NCBI GenBank assembly: GCA_902634485.1
Contig: CACPKA010000005.1
Location: 1-64,000 of the forward strand
Reading direction: 5' to 3'
From: an uncultured Pelagibacteraceae bacterium
GTDB taxonomy: Bacteria; Pseudomonadota; Alphaproteobacteria; Pelagibacterales; Pelagibacteraceae
Length of the DNA stretch: 64,000 nt
The first letter of the stretch is position 1, and each line of letters starts with the position of its first letter. The notes beneath the pieces were generated by a model, which saw only the letters and a program-made list of their open reading frames with translations, searched no databases and was not told where the DNA came from. Made by a program: the position numbers and the translations under genes. Shown piece by piece: positions 18,196 through 29,233 of the stretch.

Positions 18196-21100
18196 TTAGC
18201 TAATTATTGATGAAATATTAGTATTTTTAAGCAAATTAATAGATTTTCTATCAATTTTACGTTTATTTTTTAATTTGAATAAAATTTTATAATCCTTGTT
18301 ATTAACAACAAGTTCTACTTCGGTAATTCCATTAGTATTAGTTAATTTTTCAGAAATATCATCTAAAGAATTTTCATTTTTTAAATTAAATTTAATACTA
18401 TTAATTGGGCTCTCTATTATTTTTTTTAAATCAGCAATTTTCCTAATATTTATTCTTTTAAATCTATTTATGTCATCATCTATACTTTTAATTAAAGTGA
18501 TTAAGATTGAATTTCCTTCAACTAATAAATCTCTATTTTTTTCAAGCATCTCTGAAAAAATAAATAATTCAAAAACACTTCCTAAGTCAGTACATTTAAG
18601 AATGGCGTATGAGCTACCCTTTTGTGTCTTTTTTTCTTGAAGTTTAAGAACGGTTGCTACTATGTTGGATTCTTGAATATCTTTGTTTAAATTAAAATCT
18701 AAATAATTAATTATATTATATTCATCAAAGATATTTTTAAACTGATTAAGAGGGTGATTGGAAATAAAAAAACCTAATGATTCAAATTCTTTTGAAAGCC
18801 TTTCTTCAAATTTCCAGTCTTCAATTTTTTCTAAAAAATTTTCTTCTTTAATATTGTCATCACTAAATAAATCAATTTGGTTAGCAATTTTATTTTCAGA
18901 AATATTTTTTGATTTAAGTATTATATGTGGAATTGAATTATAAATTGACTGTCTATTATTAATAATATTGTCAAAAGCACCAGCTTTAACAAGGCCTTCC
19001 AATTGAAGTTTATTTATATCTTTAGGATTAACTCTTTTTATAAAGTCATTAATCGACTTAAACTGACCATTGACTTCTCTTTCCTTTACTATATTTGATA
19101 CAGCTTCAAAACCAACATTTTTAATCGCTCCTAAAGCATAAAAAAAACTGTTATCTATAGATTTAAAATTTGCAAAACATTTATTTATATCAGGTCTAAC
19201 AATATTAATATTTAATCTTTTTAATTCTTCATGAAATTCACTTAGTTTATTTTGATTTGAAATATCCATTGTCATAGATGCCGAAAAAAATTCATTTGGG
19301 TAGTAAGTTTTTAAAAATGCTGTTTGATAAGCTATTACTGCATAAGCTGCTGCATGGCTTTTGTTAAAACCGTATTCTGCAAATGGTTCAATTTTTAAGA
19401 AGATATTTGCAGCTACATCTTTTCTTATGCCTTTATTTAAAGCACCTTCTATAAATCTTTCTTTTTGTTTTTCTAACTCTGCTCTTTTTTTTTTACCCAT
19501 TGCCCTTCTAAGAATGTCAGCCTCTCCAGCTGTAAATCCAGATAATTCTTGTGCTATTTGCATTACTTGTTCTTGATAAATAATAACCCCATATGTTGGT
19601 TTTAATATCCCTTCAAGTTTAGGGTGAAGATAGTCAGGTTTAATTTTTCCATGCTTGCAATCATTATAAATTGGAATATTGCTCATTGGACCAGGACGAT
19701 AAAGAGCTACAAGAGCAATAATATCTTCTAAATGGTTTGGTCTCATTTGAATCAAAGCTTCTCTCATTCCAGAACTTTCAAGTTGAAACAGGCCAACAGT
19801 TTTACCTGAAGATAATAGATCAAAGACCTTTTGATCTTCATAATTAATTTTTTTAATATCAAAATCTTTATTCGAATTTTTTACAAGTTTTCCAGTATTA
19901 TTTATTACAGTAAGAGTTTTTAAACCTAAAAAATCAAATTTAATTAATCCTGCATTTTCTGCCGAATACATGTCAAATTGAGTTGAAGGAAGAAGTAAAT
20001 TTGCAGAATTATCTTTGTATAGAGGCACGGTATCAGTTAATTTTTTATCAGCAATTACTACTCCAGCAGCATGGGTAGCTACATTTCGATTTAAACCTTC
20101 AAGTTTTAATGAAAATTCCACTAATTTTTTTACTCTAGGATCTTCTTTTATTAATTTTTGAAGTCTTGGCTCTCTATTTATACATTCGTTTAAACTCATT
20201 GGTCGCGACGGATCAAATGGTATCATTTTTGATATACTGTCTACAAATCCATACGGCAGACCTATAACTCTTCCAACATCTCTAATAACCATTCTAGCCT
20301 TCAATTTACCAAAAGTTATTATATGAGCTACACTATCTTTATATTTATCTGTTAAATATTTAAATACTAAATCTCTTTTCTCTTCACAAAAATCTATATC
20401 AAAATCTGGCATTGATATTCTGTCAGGATTAAGAAATCTCTCAAAAATTAAATTAAATTTTATTGGGTCAATATCAGTGATAGATAAGCACCAAGCAACT
20501 AGAGAACCGGCACCAGAACCTCTTCCTGGTCCAACTGGTATATCGTTTTTTTTTGCCCATTTTATATAGTCAGATACAATCAAGAAATAACTGGAATATT
20601 TCATTTCTTTTATAATATTCAATTCATGATCTAATCTTTTTTTATAAATAATAAAATCTTTATCTAAACTGATATCATTTATATTTTTGTTAAAATAATT
20701 TAAAAATTTTGATTTGAGACCATCTAAAGACTCATTTATTAAAGTTTCATCTGCATTTCCGCTTTTATCTGAACTAATATTTGGTAAAACTGGTTTTGAA
20801 AATTCAGGTTTAAAACTACAAAGAAATGGAAAATTATAATTATTTTCTAAAGCTTCTGGAATATCAGAAAATAATTCTTTCATCTCTAGATCATTTTTAA
20901 AATAATGATGGTTGGTATATTTTTTCCTATTTTTATCATTTACATAAGTTTTATTGCCTATACAAATAAGAGCGTCATGTGCTTCATGCATACTCTTATC
21001 AAGATAGAAAACTTCGTTTGTAGCAATAATAGGGATATTCAGTTCATTTGATACTTGTAGATTATATTTTTCAAATGACTTTTCGTTAGCATCTCCGTGC

Positions 21101-21615
21101 CTTTGAATTTCAATATAAAAGCTATTTTTAAAATTTTTATTAAAAGTTGAATAAATATCTAAAATATCTTCATATTTTCCTTCATTAAACAATTTACCTA
21201 CTAATCCATCTATTGTACCTGAAAATATAGCTATACCTTTATTCTCTTTTTTAAGTTCGTCGAAATTGCAATAAGGATCTGAATTATCTTTGTTTTCAAG
21301 ATATGACTTAGAAGAGAGTTCAATTATTCTCTTATAACCGTCCATATTCATGGCAAATAGTGGTATTAAACCAATACTTTCTTTATATTTAAAATTTATC
21401 TGAGTTCCTATTATAGGTTGGGTGCCAATTTTAGATAGAGCTTCAGAAAATTCTAAAGCACCACATAGATTTAGAGTATCGGATAGGCCTACTGATCTAA
21501 TTTTATTTTTTTTGCAGAAATCTTTGAGTTGATCAATTTTAAGAGCTCCTTCACATATAGAATACTGCGAATGAATCTTTAAATGATTATAAGAATTTTT
21601 GATATTTTCTTTCAT
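18196..21615 (-). CDS. dnaE: DNA polymerase III alpha subunit
   Basis: HLKIHSQYSICEGAL PHP start; VGPGRGSGAGSLVAWCL, MPDFDIDFCEEKRD, MRPNHLEDIIALVALYRPGPM, GYFNKSHAAAYA-like EYGFNKSHAAAYAVIAYQTAFLK. Confidence 0.98.
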   Translation of the reverse strand: MKENIKNSYNHLKIHSQYSICEGALKIDQLKDFCKKNKIRSVGLSDTLNLCGALEFSEALSKIGTQPIIGTQINFKYKESIGLIPLFAMNMDGYKRIIELSSKSYLENKDNSDPYCNFDELKKENKGIAIFSGTIDGLVGKLFNEGKYEDILDIYSTFNKNFKNSFYIEIQRHGDANEKSFEKYNLQVSNELNIPIIATNEVFYLDKSMHEAHDALICIGNKTYVNDKNRKKYTNHHYFKNDLEMKELFSDIPEALENNYNFPFLCSFKPEFSKPVLPNISSDKSGNADETLINESLDGLKSKFLNYFNKNINDISLDKDFIIYKKRLDHELNIIKEMKYSSYFLIVSDYIKWAKKNDIPVGPGRGSGAGSLVAWCLSITDIDPIKFNLIFERFLNPDRISMPDFDIDFCEEKRDLVFKYLTDKYKDSVAHIITFGKLKARMVIRDVGRVIGLPYGFVDSISKMIPFDPSRPMSLNECINREPRLQKLIKEDPRVKKLVEFSLKLEGLNRNVATHAAGVVIADKKLTDTVPLYKDNSANLLLPSTQFDMYSAENAGLIKFDFLGLKTLTVINNTGKLVKNSNKDFDIKKINYEDQKVFDLLSSGKTVGLFQLESSGMREALIQMRPNHLEDIIALVALYRPGPMSNIPIYNDCKHGKIKPDYLHPKLEGILKPTYGVIIYQEQVMQIAQELSGFTAGEADILRRAMGKKKRAELEKQKERFIEGALNKGIRKDVAANIFLKIEPFAEYGFNKSHAAAYAVIAYQTAFLKTYYPNEFFSASMTMDISNQNKLSEFHEELKRLNINIVRPDINKCFANFKSIDNSFFYALGAIKNVGFEAVSNIVKEREVNGQFKSINDFIKRVNPKDINKLQLEGLVKAGAFDNIINNRQSIYNSIPHIILKSKNISENKIANQIDLFSDDNIKEENFLEKIEDWKFEERLSKEFESLGFFISNHPLNQFKNIFDEYNIINYLDFNLNKDIQESNIVATVLKLQEKKTQKGSSYAILKCTDLGSVFELFIFSEMLEKNRDLLVEGNSILITLIKSIDDDINRFKRINIRKIADLKKIIESPINSIKFNLKNENSLDDISEKLTNTNGITEVELVVNNKDYKILFKLKNKRKIDRKSINLLKNTNISSIIS

Positions 21616-22285
21616 TGGATGGTTTTATATTACCATCAATTATTTCTAATTTACAATCTGCCATATTAGCAAATAATCTATTATGAGTTGCATAAATTAT
21701 TATTCTATCTGGACTTCTTAAATTATGTAAAATTTTAAAAACTTGTTTTGATGTTGTATGATCGAGACTACCCGTAGGTTCATCAGCTAAAATTATTGAC
21801 GGTTTATTTACTAAAGCTCTAGAAATAGCAATTCTTTGCATTTCGCCACCAGATAATTCAGCTGGAAAATGGTTAAGTCTATTTGAAAGACCAAATTTTT
21901 TAATAATTTTATTAGACTCAGAGATTGCCTTTTCTTTATTATTTTCAACCGCTAATTTTGCTAAACAAACATTTTCGAAAGCCGTGAAATCATTTAGAAG
22001 ATTATTTTGTTGATATATAATTCCTATTTTTTTGGCTCTAATTTCATCGTTTTTTTCATTGTTATTTTTACTTATAATATTTTTATCAATTATAATTTCT
22101 CCAGATGAAGGCTTATCAACAAGGGAAATAAGGTTGAGTAAGGTTGATTTACCGGAGCCTGATGGTCCAACTAAAGAATAAATAAAACCTTTTTTAAATT
22201 TAAAATTTATTTTTTTTAAAATATATATTTTTTTATTAATTAAATAATATTTAGACAGATTCTTAAGTTCTATTAAATTAGTCAT
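21587..22285 (-). CDS. lolD: Lipoprotein-releasing ABC transporter ATPase (LolD family)
   Basis: GPSGSGKSTLLNLISLVDKPSSGEI, LSGGEMQRIAISRALVNKPSIILADEPTGSLD; adjacent to LolC/E permease. Confidence 0.92.
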   Translation of the reverse strand: MTNLIELKNLSKYYLINKKIYILKKINFKFKKGFIYSLVGPSGSGKSTLLNLISLVDKPSSGEIIIDKNIISKNNNEKNDEIRAKKIGIIYQQNNLLNDFTAFENVCLAKLAVENNKEKAISESNKIIKKFGLSNRLNHFPAELSGGEMQRIAISRALVNKPSIILADEPTGSLDHTTSKQVFKILHNLRSPDRIIIYATHNRLFANMADCKLEIIDGNIKPSNERKYQKFL

Positions 22286-23540
22286 ATTTTAGTGATTTTA
22301 TTGGGTCTTGTTTAGATGCTTGTCTTGCTGGATAAATAGAAACTAAAACTGTAACAATTATAGAAGATAATGCGATTATTAAAATAGAATTAATATTTAT
22401 TTCAGATGGCATTTTACTCAAAAAATAAATTTCTTCAGGAAATAAACTTAAATTAAAAACAACACTTAAAAATTCTCTTATGTTTTCAATATATAAAGAA
22501 AAAGTAACGCCAGCTATAATTCCAAATAAAGTTGCAGTAATACCTATAATAAAACCAACCATAAAAAATATTTTTGTAATTGATTTATTTTGTACACCTA
22601 TTGATTTTAAAATTGCAATATCGCGAGTTTTATTTTTAACTAAAATTGTCAATCCGGAAATTATATTGAATGCAGCCACTATTATAATTAATGATAAAAT
22701 TATAAACATTACATTTCTTTCAACTTTTAGAGCAGAAAATAAGGATTTATTTAGATCAGCCCAAGTATATATATAATCATTATCAAATAATTTTATTAAT
22801 TTTATTTTATGATTTTCTATATTTGTTGGATCAAAAAAATAAATTTCAAGTTTTCTGTTTTCCTTTTTTAAATCAAATAAATTTTCTAAATGTATTAAAT
22901 TTATATAAGCTATATTTTCATTAAAATCCGAAATACCACTATCAAAAATTGATGAAATAATAAAAGTTTCTTGTTTAGGCAAGTTGCCAACAATTGTTTG
23001 AATTCCAGATGGGGACATTATTGTAACCTTATCTCCTATGCTTAAATTTAAATTAAAACTTAATTCTTTCCCAATAGAAATAGAATTTTTTGTTAAGATT
23101 TTTGATCCTTCGAAGTTTTTATTATTTATGACAGATAATTGATTGAATTGATTGTTTAAATAACCTCTTAACATAATGCCCTTTGTGATATTTCTATGAA
23201 TGATAATTCCCTCGCCGTCATTTGAGGTTAATATATTTTTAATTTTATTTCCAAGTTTTGAATCTTCTAAAATTTTCAAATCTTTTTTTTCGCTGTAAAA
23301 TTCTATTACCGCATGAGGATTAAAACCAACAATTTTGTCGATTAATTCACTTCTAAAGCCGTTCATTACTGACATAACTACTATTAAGACAGCAACACCA
23401 AGTGAAATGCCAATAAAAGAAAATATAGATATAATATTTAAAAAACCTTCTTTTCTTTTTGGCTTCAAATATCTAAATATTATTTTTTTTTCTAATTGTG
23501 AAATCAATTTAACTTCTTTTACTAGTAATAATTTTTTCAA
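22278..23540 (-). CDS. Lipoprotein-releasing system permease (LolC/LolE family)
   Basis: RYLKPKRKEGFLNIISIFSFIGISLGVAVLIVVMSVMNGFRSEL, FtsX-like C-terminal TM segments. Confidence 0.93.
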   Translation of the reverse strand: MKKLLLVKEVKLISQLEKKIIFRYLKPKRKEGFLNIISIFSFIGISLGVAVLIVVMSVMNGFRSELIDKIVGFNPHAVIEFYSEKKDLKILEDSKLGNKIKNILTSNDGEGIIIHRNITKGIMLRGYLNNQFNQLSVINNKNFEGSKILTKNSISIGKELSFNLNLSIGDKVTIMSPSGIQTIVGNLPKQETFIISSIFDSGISDFNENIAYINLIHLENLFDLKKENRKLEIYFFDPTNIENHKIKLIKLFDNDYIYTWADLNKSLFSALKVERNVMFIILSLIIIVAAFNIISGLTILVKNKTRDIAILKSIGVQNKSITKIFFMVGFIIGITATLFGIIAGVTFSLYIENIREFLSVVFNLSLFPEEIYFLSKMPSEININSILIIALSSIIVTVLVSIYPARQASKQDPIKSLKYD

Positions 23541-24840
23541 TTTTATTCAAGTCAGAAATCTTAATAATTTCAGATTTTCCACCAACCTCTCTAAACTCAA
23601 CTGCATCATCAGGCGTTTTACTTCCTAATATAATTTGATAAGGAACACCTATAAGATTAAATTTTTTAATTTTTGATGAAATATTATCTTCTGTGTCATC
23701 AACTATGAGATCCAACATATTTAATTTATCTAATACATTAAGAGCTTTTTTTGAAACTTTGTGCCCATCTAATTTATTTCCAGAGTCAAGAATGGCACAT
23801 TCATATGGAGCTACAGACAAAGGCCACTTCATTACTTCGTTTTTGTCATCATATTTAGCTTCTATTATAGCACCTACTAACCTTGAAACCCCTACACCAT
23901 AAGATCCCATTTTAACAAAAACTTTTTTTCCTTGATGGTCTACTGAACTGTTCATTGGTTTAGAATATTTGTCACCAAAATAAAAAATGTGACCCACTTC
24001 AATTCCTTTAGTAATAAGTCTGTGCTCTTCTGGAACATTTTTTTCAAATTCTTTTTTGTTAAATTTTTCATCGGTTACCGCATAATATTTTTCATAATTA
24101 CTTCTTAAATCTTTCAATGATTTATTTTCGATGACGGTATCATTAAAATTTACATCAAAAATTCTTTTGTCTGTGTAAATTTTGCTCTCGCCAGTATCAG
24201 CTAAAATTATAAATTCATGTGATAAATTTCCACCAATAGGACCGGTATCAGCTGCCATAGGTATTGCTGATAAATTTAATCGTTTAAAAGTGTTTAAGTA
24301 TGCTAAAAAGAATTTATTGTAAGAAAAATTTGCCTCTTCATCATTTAAATCAAAAGAATAAGCATCTTTCATATAAAATTCTCTACACCTCATTATTCCA
24401 AATCTTGGTCTTAACTCATCTCTAAATTTCCATTGAATATGGTACAAAAGTTGTGGCATAGATTTATATGATTTGACACTAGATCTAAAAATATCTGTAA
24501 TTAACTCCTCATTAGTTGGGCCATAAAGCATTTCTCTATTTTGCCTGTCTTTTATTCTAAGCATTTCTTCACCATAATCATCATAACGTCCACTCTCTTT
24601 CCAAATATCGCTCGATTGAATTGTAGGCATTAATAATTCCTGTGCTCCAATATTATCTTGTTCTTCTCTAACAATTTTTTCAATTTTTTTCATTACTTTG
24701 AATCCCAATGGCAACCAAGAATAAATACCGGCTGATGATTGTTTTATCATACCAACTCTTAACATAAGTTGGTGTGACTTTATTTTTGCTTCAGCAGGAT
24801 TATTTTTAAGAATTGGAATTAATAATTTTGATAAAAACAT
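23509..24840 (-). CDS. proS: Prolyl-tRNA synthetase
   Basis: HQLMLRVGMIKQSSAGIYSWLPLGFKVMKKIE, LLMPTIQSSDIWKESGRY, GPTNEELITDIFR, FRDELRPRFGIMRCREFYMKDAYSF; lacks large internal editing insert. Confidence 0.97.
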   Translation of the reverse strand: MFLSKLLIPILKNNPAEAKIKSHQLMLRVGMIKQSSAGIYSWLPLGFKVMKKIEKIVREEQDNIGAQELLMPTIQSSDIWKESGRYDDYGEEMLRIKDRQNREMLYGPTNEELITDIFRSSVKSYKSMPQLLYHIQWKFRDELRPRFGIMRCREFYMKDAYSFDLNDEEANFSYNKFFLAYLNTFKRLNLSAIPMAADTGPIGGNLSHEFIILADTGESKIYTDKRIFDVNFNDTVIENKSLKDLRSNYEKYYAVTDEKFNKKEFEKNVPEEHRLITKGIEVGHIFYFGDKYSKPMNSSVDHQGKKVFVKMGSYGVGVSRLVGAIIEAKYDDKNEVMKWPLSVAPYECAILDSGNKLDGHKVSKKALNVLDKLNMLDLIVDDTEDNISSKIKKFNLIGVPYQIILGSKTPDDAVEFREVGGKSEIIKISDLNKIEKIITSKRS

Positions 24841-24877
24841 TATTTGATTATATTATTATAATATTAAATTCATACTT

Positions 24878-26536
24878 TTAAACCTTAACTATATTAATGT
24901 TTGTAAAAGGCTTTTTACCTGTTTTTTCTTTAGTATACCTTCTGCAACCTATTTTGAGAGCTTCAATAAGATTTTCTCTTTGTTTGCTTTTGCTTATAGT
25001 AAATGTTTTAGAAATTTTTATAATCTCTTTTTCTAATTCGAAAACAAAATCTTCATGATTTAAAATTGGCAGTCCTTTAAATGATATTATTGGTTTTTTA
25101 TTTATAATATCTTTTGCATTAGTTAACAAAGTAATTTCTATATATCCATTACTACCTAAATTTTTTCTCTCTTTTATAGACTTGGAGTCTTCTTCAACGG
25201 GAATATTACCATCTAAATAAAGTTTTCCATGTGGTGCCTTGTCATAAATTTCAGGTTTTTTTCCTGGATAAATTTTTACAATATCTCCATTTTCAACTTG
25301 TATAGGGTAAGGAACCTGCATTTCTTTTGCAAAATTTATATGTTCTATCATATGTCTATGTTCGCCATGAACCGGAATTACTGATTTTGGTTTAACCCAA
25401 TTATACATGTCTTTTAAATCTTCTCTATTTGGATGTCCAGAAACGTGAACAAATTCATTTTCTTCAGAAATTACTTCTATACCCTCTTTTACTAACTGAT
25501 TATGTAATTTATATAATTTTTTTTCATTACCAGGTATAATTTTGGAAGAAAAAATTACAGTATCATCTTTTTCTATAAAAACATCAGGATGAACATAGGA
25601 TGAAATTCTCATCATTGCACCCATTGGTTCACCTTGGCTACCGGTACATAAATATATAATTTTTTCTCTTGATATTTTTTTTGCTTCTCTTGGATCAATT
25701 GGTTCAATTAGATTTTTCAAATATCCACATTTTTTTGCAGCTTTATATATTCTATGCATAGATCTGCCAACTAATGAAATTTGTCTACCTAATTGCTCGG
25801 CACAAAAAAATATTGATTCCATTCTTGCAACATTTGAAGCAAATGAAGTTACAATAATTCTTTTTTTTAATCGCCCCATAATATTAAATAAACTTTTTCT
25901 TACATCTGACTCAGATCCAGCTCTTCCTTCGCTAAAAACATTTGTAGAATCGCAAATCATTGCTAGAACACCTTTGTCTCCTATTTCTTTTAATCTCTTG
26001 GAGTTAATCTTGTCTCCAATTAAAGGATTAGGATCACATTTCCAATCCCCAGTGTGTAATATGTTTCCAGCTGGGGTCTCTATTCTTAGTCCGTTTGGTT
26101 CCAATATTGAATGTGTAAGTGTTATAAATTCTATTTTAAATGGCTTTAATTCAACGGTACCATTTAAATCTACAATTTTTAAATTTTTTCCAATATCAAT
26201 TTTTTTTTCTTTAAATTTTTCAGTTATCAATGCTGCTGTAAATGCTGTAGAAAAAATTTTACACTTAATTTGGGGCCATATATGAGCTATTGCACCAATA
26301 TGATCTTCATGAGCGTGTGTTAAAACAATTCCTAAAAGATCATCTTTTTTATCAATTATAAAACCTGGGTCAGCATATATTAAATCTATTCCAGGCACAC
26401 TATCATCAGCAAAAGTAACACCAATATCAACCATTAACCATTTTTGATTATCAGGTTTGCCATATGCGAATAAATTCATATTCATTCCAATTTCACCAGA
26501 ACCACCAAGTGGACAAAATAATAATTCTTCTTGCAT
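24878..26536 (-). CDS. rnj: Ribonuclease J (metallo-beta-lactamase/beta-CASP)
   Basis: FCPLGGSGEIGMNMNLF, LTHAHEDHIGA, HTGDWKCDPNP, ICDSTNVFSEGRAGSE, LCTGSQGEP, VSGHPNREDL, PVHGEHRHM. Confidence 0.95.
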   Translation of the reverse strand: MQEELLFCPLGGSGEIGMNMNLFAYGKPDNQKWLMVDIGVTFADDSVPGIDLIYADPGFIIDKKDDLLGIVLTHAHEDHIGAIAHIWPQIKCKIFSTAFTAALITEKFKEKKIDIGKNLKIVDLNGTVELKPFKIEFITLTHSILEPNGLRIETPAGNILHTGDWKCDPNPLIGDKINSKRLKEIGDKGVLAMICDSTNVFSEGRAGSESDVRKSLFNIMGRLKKRIIVTSFASNVARMESIFFCAEQLGRQISLVGRSMHRIYKAAKKCGYLKNLIEPIDPREAKKISREKIIYLCTGSQGEPMGAMMRISSYVHPDVFIEKDDTVIFSSKIIPGNEKKLYKLHNQLVKEGIEVISEENEFVHVSGHPNREDLKDMYNWVKPKSVIPVHGEHRHMIEHINFAKEMQVPYPIQVENGDIVKIYPGKKPEIYDKAPHGKLYLDGNIPVEEDSKSIKERKNLGSNGYIEITLLTNAKDIINKKPIISFKGLPILNHEDFVFELEKEIIKISKTFTISKSKQRENLIEALKIGCRRYTKEKTGKKPFTNINIVKV

Positions 26537-26538
26537 AT

Positions 26539-27285
26539 TTAAAAATTAAAAAACTTAGCTGATCTAATTAAGCCTTTTAAGGTAATATTTTTATCAATAG
26601 TAACCTTGTATTTAAGTGAATTAACAAATAAATTTGAAAAGCCACCAGTTATTATAATTTTAAAAGACTTTTTAGTTTCTTTTTTTATTAATTCAATAAT
26701 ATTGTCAATTAATCCAATATAACCCCAAAAAAAGCCAGATCTAACAGCGCTAACTGTATTTTTTCCAATAACTTTTTTCATTTTTTTTAAATTTACACTG
26801 GGAATTAACTTTGCATTATTAATTAAATTATTTAAAGAAATATGTAAACCAGGAGCGATTACACCTCCATTGTAAATATTTCCTATAACAACATCAAATG
26901 TAGTTGCTGTGCCAAAATCTAAAATTATATAATTTTTATTTGACATAACGCCAATACTATTTGCCAATCTATCAGATCCAATTTGCTTTCTATTTACTTT
27001 AATTCTAATAATTTTATTCAATTTCAAGTCTTTTAATTCATAGCAATTAGATTTATATTTTTTAAATATAAAGAATTTAATTATCTTAAATTTATCTGGA
27101 ACAACACTTGAAAATAGTGATTTTTTAATATTATATTTTTTTTTAAAAAAAGAATATAATTTTTCTTTTAAAAATTTATTATTAATATTTTTTGTTGGTA
27201 CTGTTAATTTCTTTAAAATTTTATAGTTTGATGAAACGATACAAATTTTAGTATCAGTGTTGCCTATGTCTCCAATTATTATCAT
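26539..27285 (-). CDS. coaX: Type III pantothenate kinase
   Basis: IGDIGNTDTKICIV, IGSDRLANSIGVMSNKNYIILDFGTATTFDVV, GGVIAPGLHISLNNL, ITGGF. Confidence 0.95.
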   Translation of the reverse strand: MIIIGDIGNTDTKICIVSSNYKILKKLTVPTKNINNKFLKEKLYSFFKKKYNIKKSLFSSVVPDKFKIIKFFIFKKYKSNCYELKDLKLNKIIRIKVNRKQIGSDRLANSIGVMSNKNYIILDFGTATTFDVVIGNIYNGGVIAPGLHISLNNLINNAKLIPSVNLKKMKKVIGKNTVSAVRSGFFWGYIGLIDNIIELIKKETKKSFKIIITGGFSNLFVNSLKYKVTIDKNITLKGLIRSAKFFNF

Positions 27286-27816
27286 TTAAATATTTTTTGT
27301 TTTTAAAAATTGCTCATAAATAAATATAAGTTCTTTAGATATTCTATTAACACTTATTTTTCTTTTAGTTAATTCATATAAATTAGTAGTCGGGTAATCC
27401 TTAATTTTAGGGCTTTTTATTAAATTTAAACCTATTCCAACAATTAAATATCTTTCTTTATTCTTTTGAATTGTTTCCTGCAAAATTCCACATATTTTTT
27501 TTTTATTAATTAAAATGTCATTTGGCATTTTAATTTTAATATTTCTCTTATAGTAATTAGAAATCATTTTAATTATAAGTTTTGCATTAATTATCGTTAA
27601 TTTTGTTAATGATAAATTCATTTTTTCTATTCTATAAAAAATTGAAACAAACAAATTTCCTTTATATGAAATCCATTTTTTTCCTCTTTGACCTCTACCT
27701 TTTTTTTGTTTATTAGCTAAAACAAAACCTGCATTAATATTTTTATTTTTTATTAATTTTATTGCAATGTCATTAGTGCTAGTAACAAGTTTATATTTGT
27801 ATTTTTTAATTTTCAT
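27286..27816 (-). CDS. birA: Biotin-[acetyl-CoA-carboxylase] ligase (ORF track extends to 27900; ATG at 27816 more likely)
   Basis: STNDIAIKLI, KKGRGQRGKKWISYKGNLFVSI, KMPNDILINKKKICGILQE, VGIGLNL. Confidence 0.9.
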   Translation of the reverse strand: MKIKKYKYKLVTSTNDIAIKLIKNKNINAGFVLANKQKKGRGQRGKKWISYKGNLFVSIFYRIEKMNLSLTKLTIINAKLIIKMISNYYKRNIKIKMPNDILINKKKICGILQETIQKNKERYLIVGIGLNLIKSPKIKDYPTTNLYELTKRKISVNRISKELIFIYEQFLKTKNI

Positions 27817-29231
27817 TAAATAATATTTATATTTGTCACTAAATCGATCAAAGCAGATGGGTATATAAAATATAGTAATATTATTATTGTAGAAAGACAT
27901 AATGTAATTTTTAAACCTAAATCGTTAACTTGATCAAATTTGTCAGTGGCCTCATCAAAATAAATTATTTTAATAATTCTTAAATAATAAAAAGCCGATA
28001 TAACAGAGGATAATAGTCCTACAATTGCTAAGAAATACATCGATTCCTCTATCACGGAAATAAATATATAAAATTTTGCAAAAAAACCTGCAAGTGGTGG
28101 TATTCCGGCTAAAGAAAATAGTAATATTAAAAAAGAAAAAGAGATTAGAGGGTGGTTCTTAGATAGGCCAGATAAATCTTCAACGTTATCATAAAATTTA
28201 TCGTTTCTTTTTAAAGTAAATAAACAACAAAAAATTCCTAGATTCATTATCAAATAAATACATATATAAATTATTGAATTTTGAATTCCTGAATTTGTTC
28301 CAACAGCCAATCCAGCTAAAGCATAACCCATATGACCAATTGAACTATATGCTATTAGTCTTTTTAAATTTTTTTGGCCAATAGCTGCAATAGCACCAAA
28401 AATCATGGAAGCTAAAGATAGAAAAATTATTATCACTTGCCATTGATCTATTAACGTTACAAATGGGACATATAAAAATCTTATAATTACAGTTAATGCT
28501 GCAACTTTAGGAACAATTGCAAAAAATAATGTGACAGAAGTGGGTGATCCTTCGTATACATCTGGGGCCCACATATGAAAAGGAACTGCAGATATTTTAA
28601 AAGCAAGACCGACTAAAATAAAAACTAAACCAAAAACATTTCCAAGTTCAGTAAGTAGAATGTTTTTTGCTATTAAATCAAAGTTTGTAGTACCAGAATA
28701 TCCATAAATTAATGAACATCCGTAAAGAAGAATTCCTGAAGATAAAGCACTTAAAACAAAATATTTTAAACCTGCTTCTGAAGATTTAATATTGTTTCTA
28801 TTAAATGCTGCAAGAACATATAAAGCTAAAGATTGAAGTTCAAGTCCTATATAAAAAACTATTAAATCATAGGCACTAATCATCACAAGCATTCCAAGAA
28901 TTGAACATAAAATCAAAATCCCATATTCGATTTTAAAAATTTTTTCTGATTTTATATAATTAAAAGATGCAATTAAAACGAAAATGCCTGAAATAATTGT
29001 AATAATCTTCATGAATATTGAAAGCTGATCTATTTTATAACTATCTTTAAAAAAATATATTTCATCTTTTGAATGAGAATTAAATATTAATCCCAATGAA
29101 ATTACTAAAACTATTATTGCTAATGAATAAACTAGATTAGAACTATTTTTTTTAAACACACCAACTAACAATAAAATCATTATACTTATAGAAATAAAAA
29201 TTTCAGAAAGAATAAAATTAAAATTTTCCAT
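27816..29231 (-). CDS. nuoN: NADH-quinone oxidoreductase subunit N
   Basis: Multi-TM; SGILLYGCSLIYGYSGTTNFD, FKISAVPFHMWAPDVYEGSPTSVT, RLIAYSSIGHMGYALAG. Confidence 0.97.
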   Translation of the reverse strand: MENFNFILSEIFISISIMILLLVGVFKKNSSNLVYSLAIIVLVISLGLIFNSHSKDEIYFFKDSYKIDQLSIFMKIITIISGIFVLIASFNYIKSEKIFKIEYGILILCSILGMLVMISAYDLIVFYIGLELQSLALYVLAAFNRNNIKSSEAGLKYFVLSALSSGILLYGCSLIYGYSGTTNFDLIAKNILLTELGNVFGLVFILVGLAFKISAVPFHMWAPDVYEGSPTSVTLFFAIVPKVAALTVIIRFLYVPFVTLIDQWQVIIIFLSLASMIFGAIAAIGQKNLKRLIAYSSIGHMGYALAGLAVGTNSGIQNSIIYICIYLIMNLGIFCCLFTLKRNDKFYDNVEDLSGLSKNHPLISFSFLILLFSLAGIPPLAGFFAKFYIFISVIEESMYFLAIVGLLSSVISAFYYLRIIKIIYFDEATDKFDQVNDLGLKITLCLSTIIILLYFIYPSALIDLVTNINII

Positions 29232-29233
29232 TT

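Noticed and set aside
27817-27900. 28-aa N-terminal extension of birA
   Set aside because: Overlaps the nuoN 3' end; conserved BirA region begins after the internal ATG at 27816.
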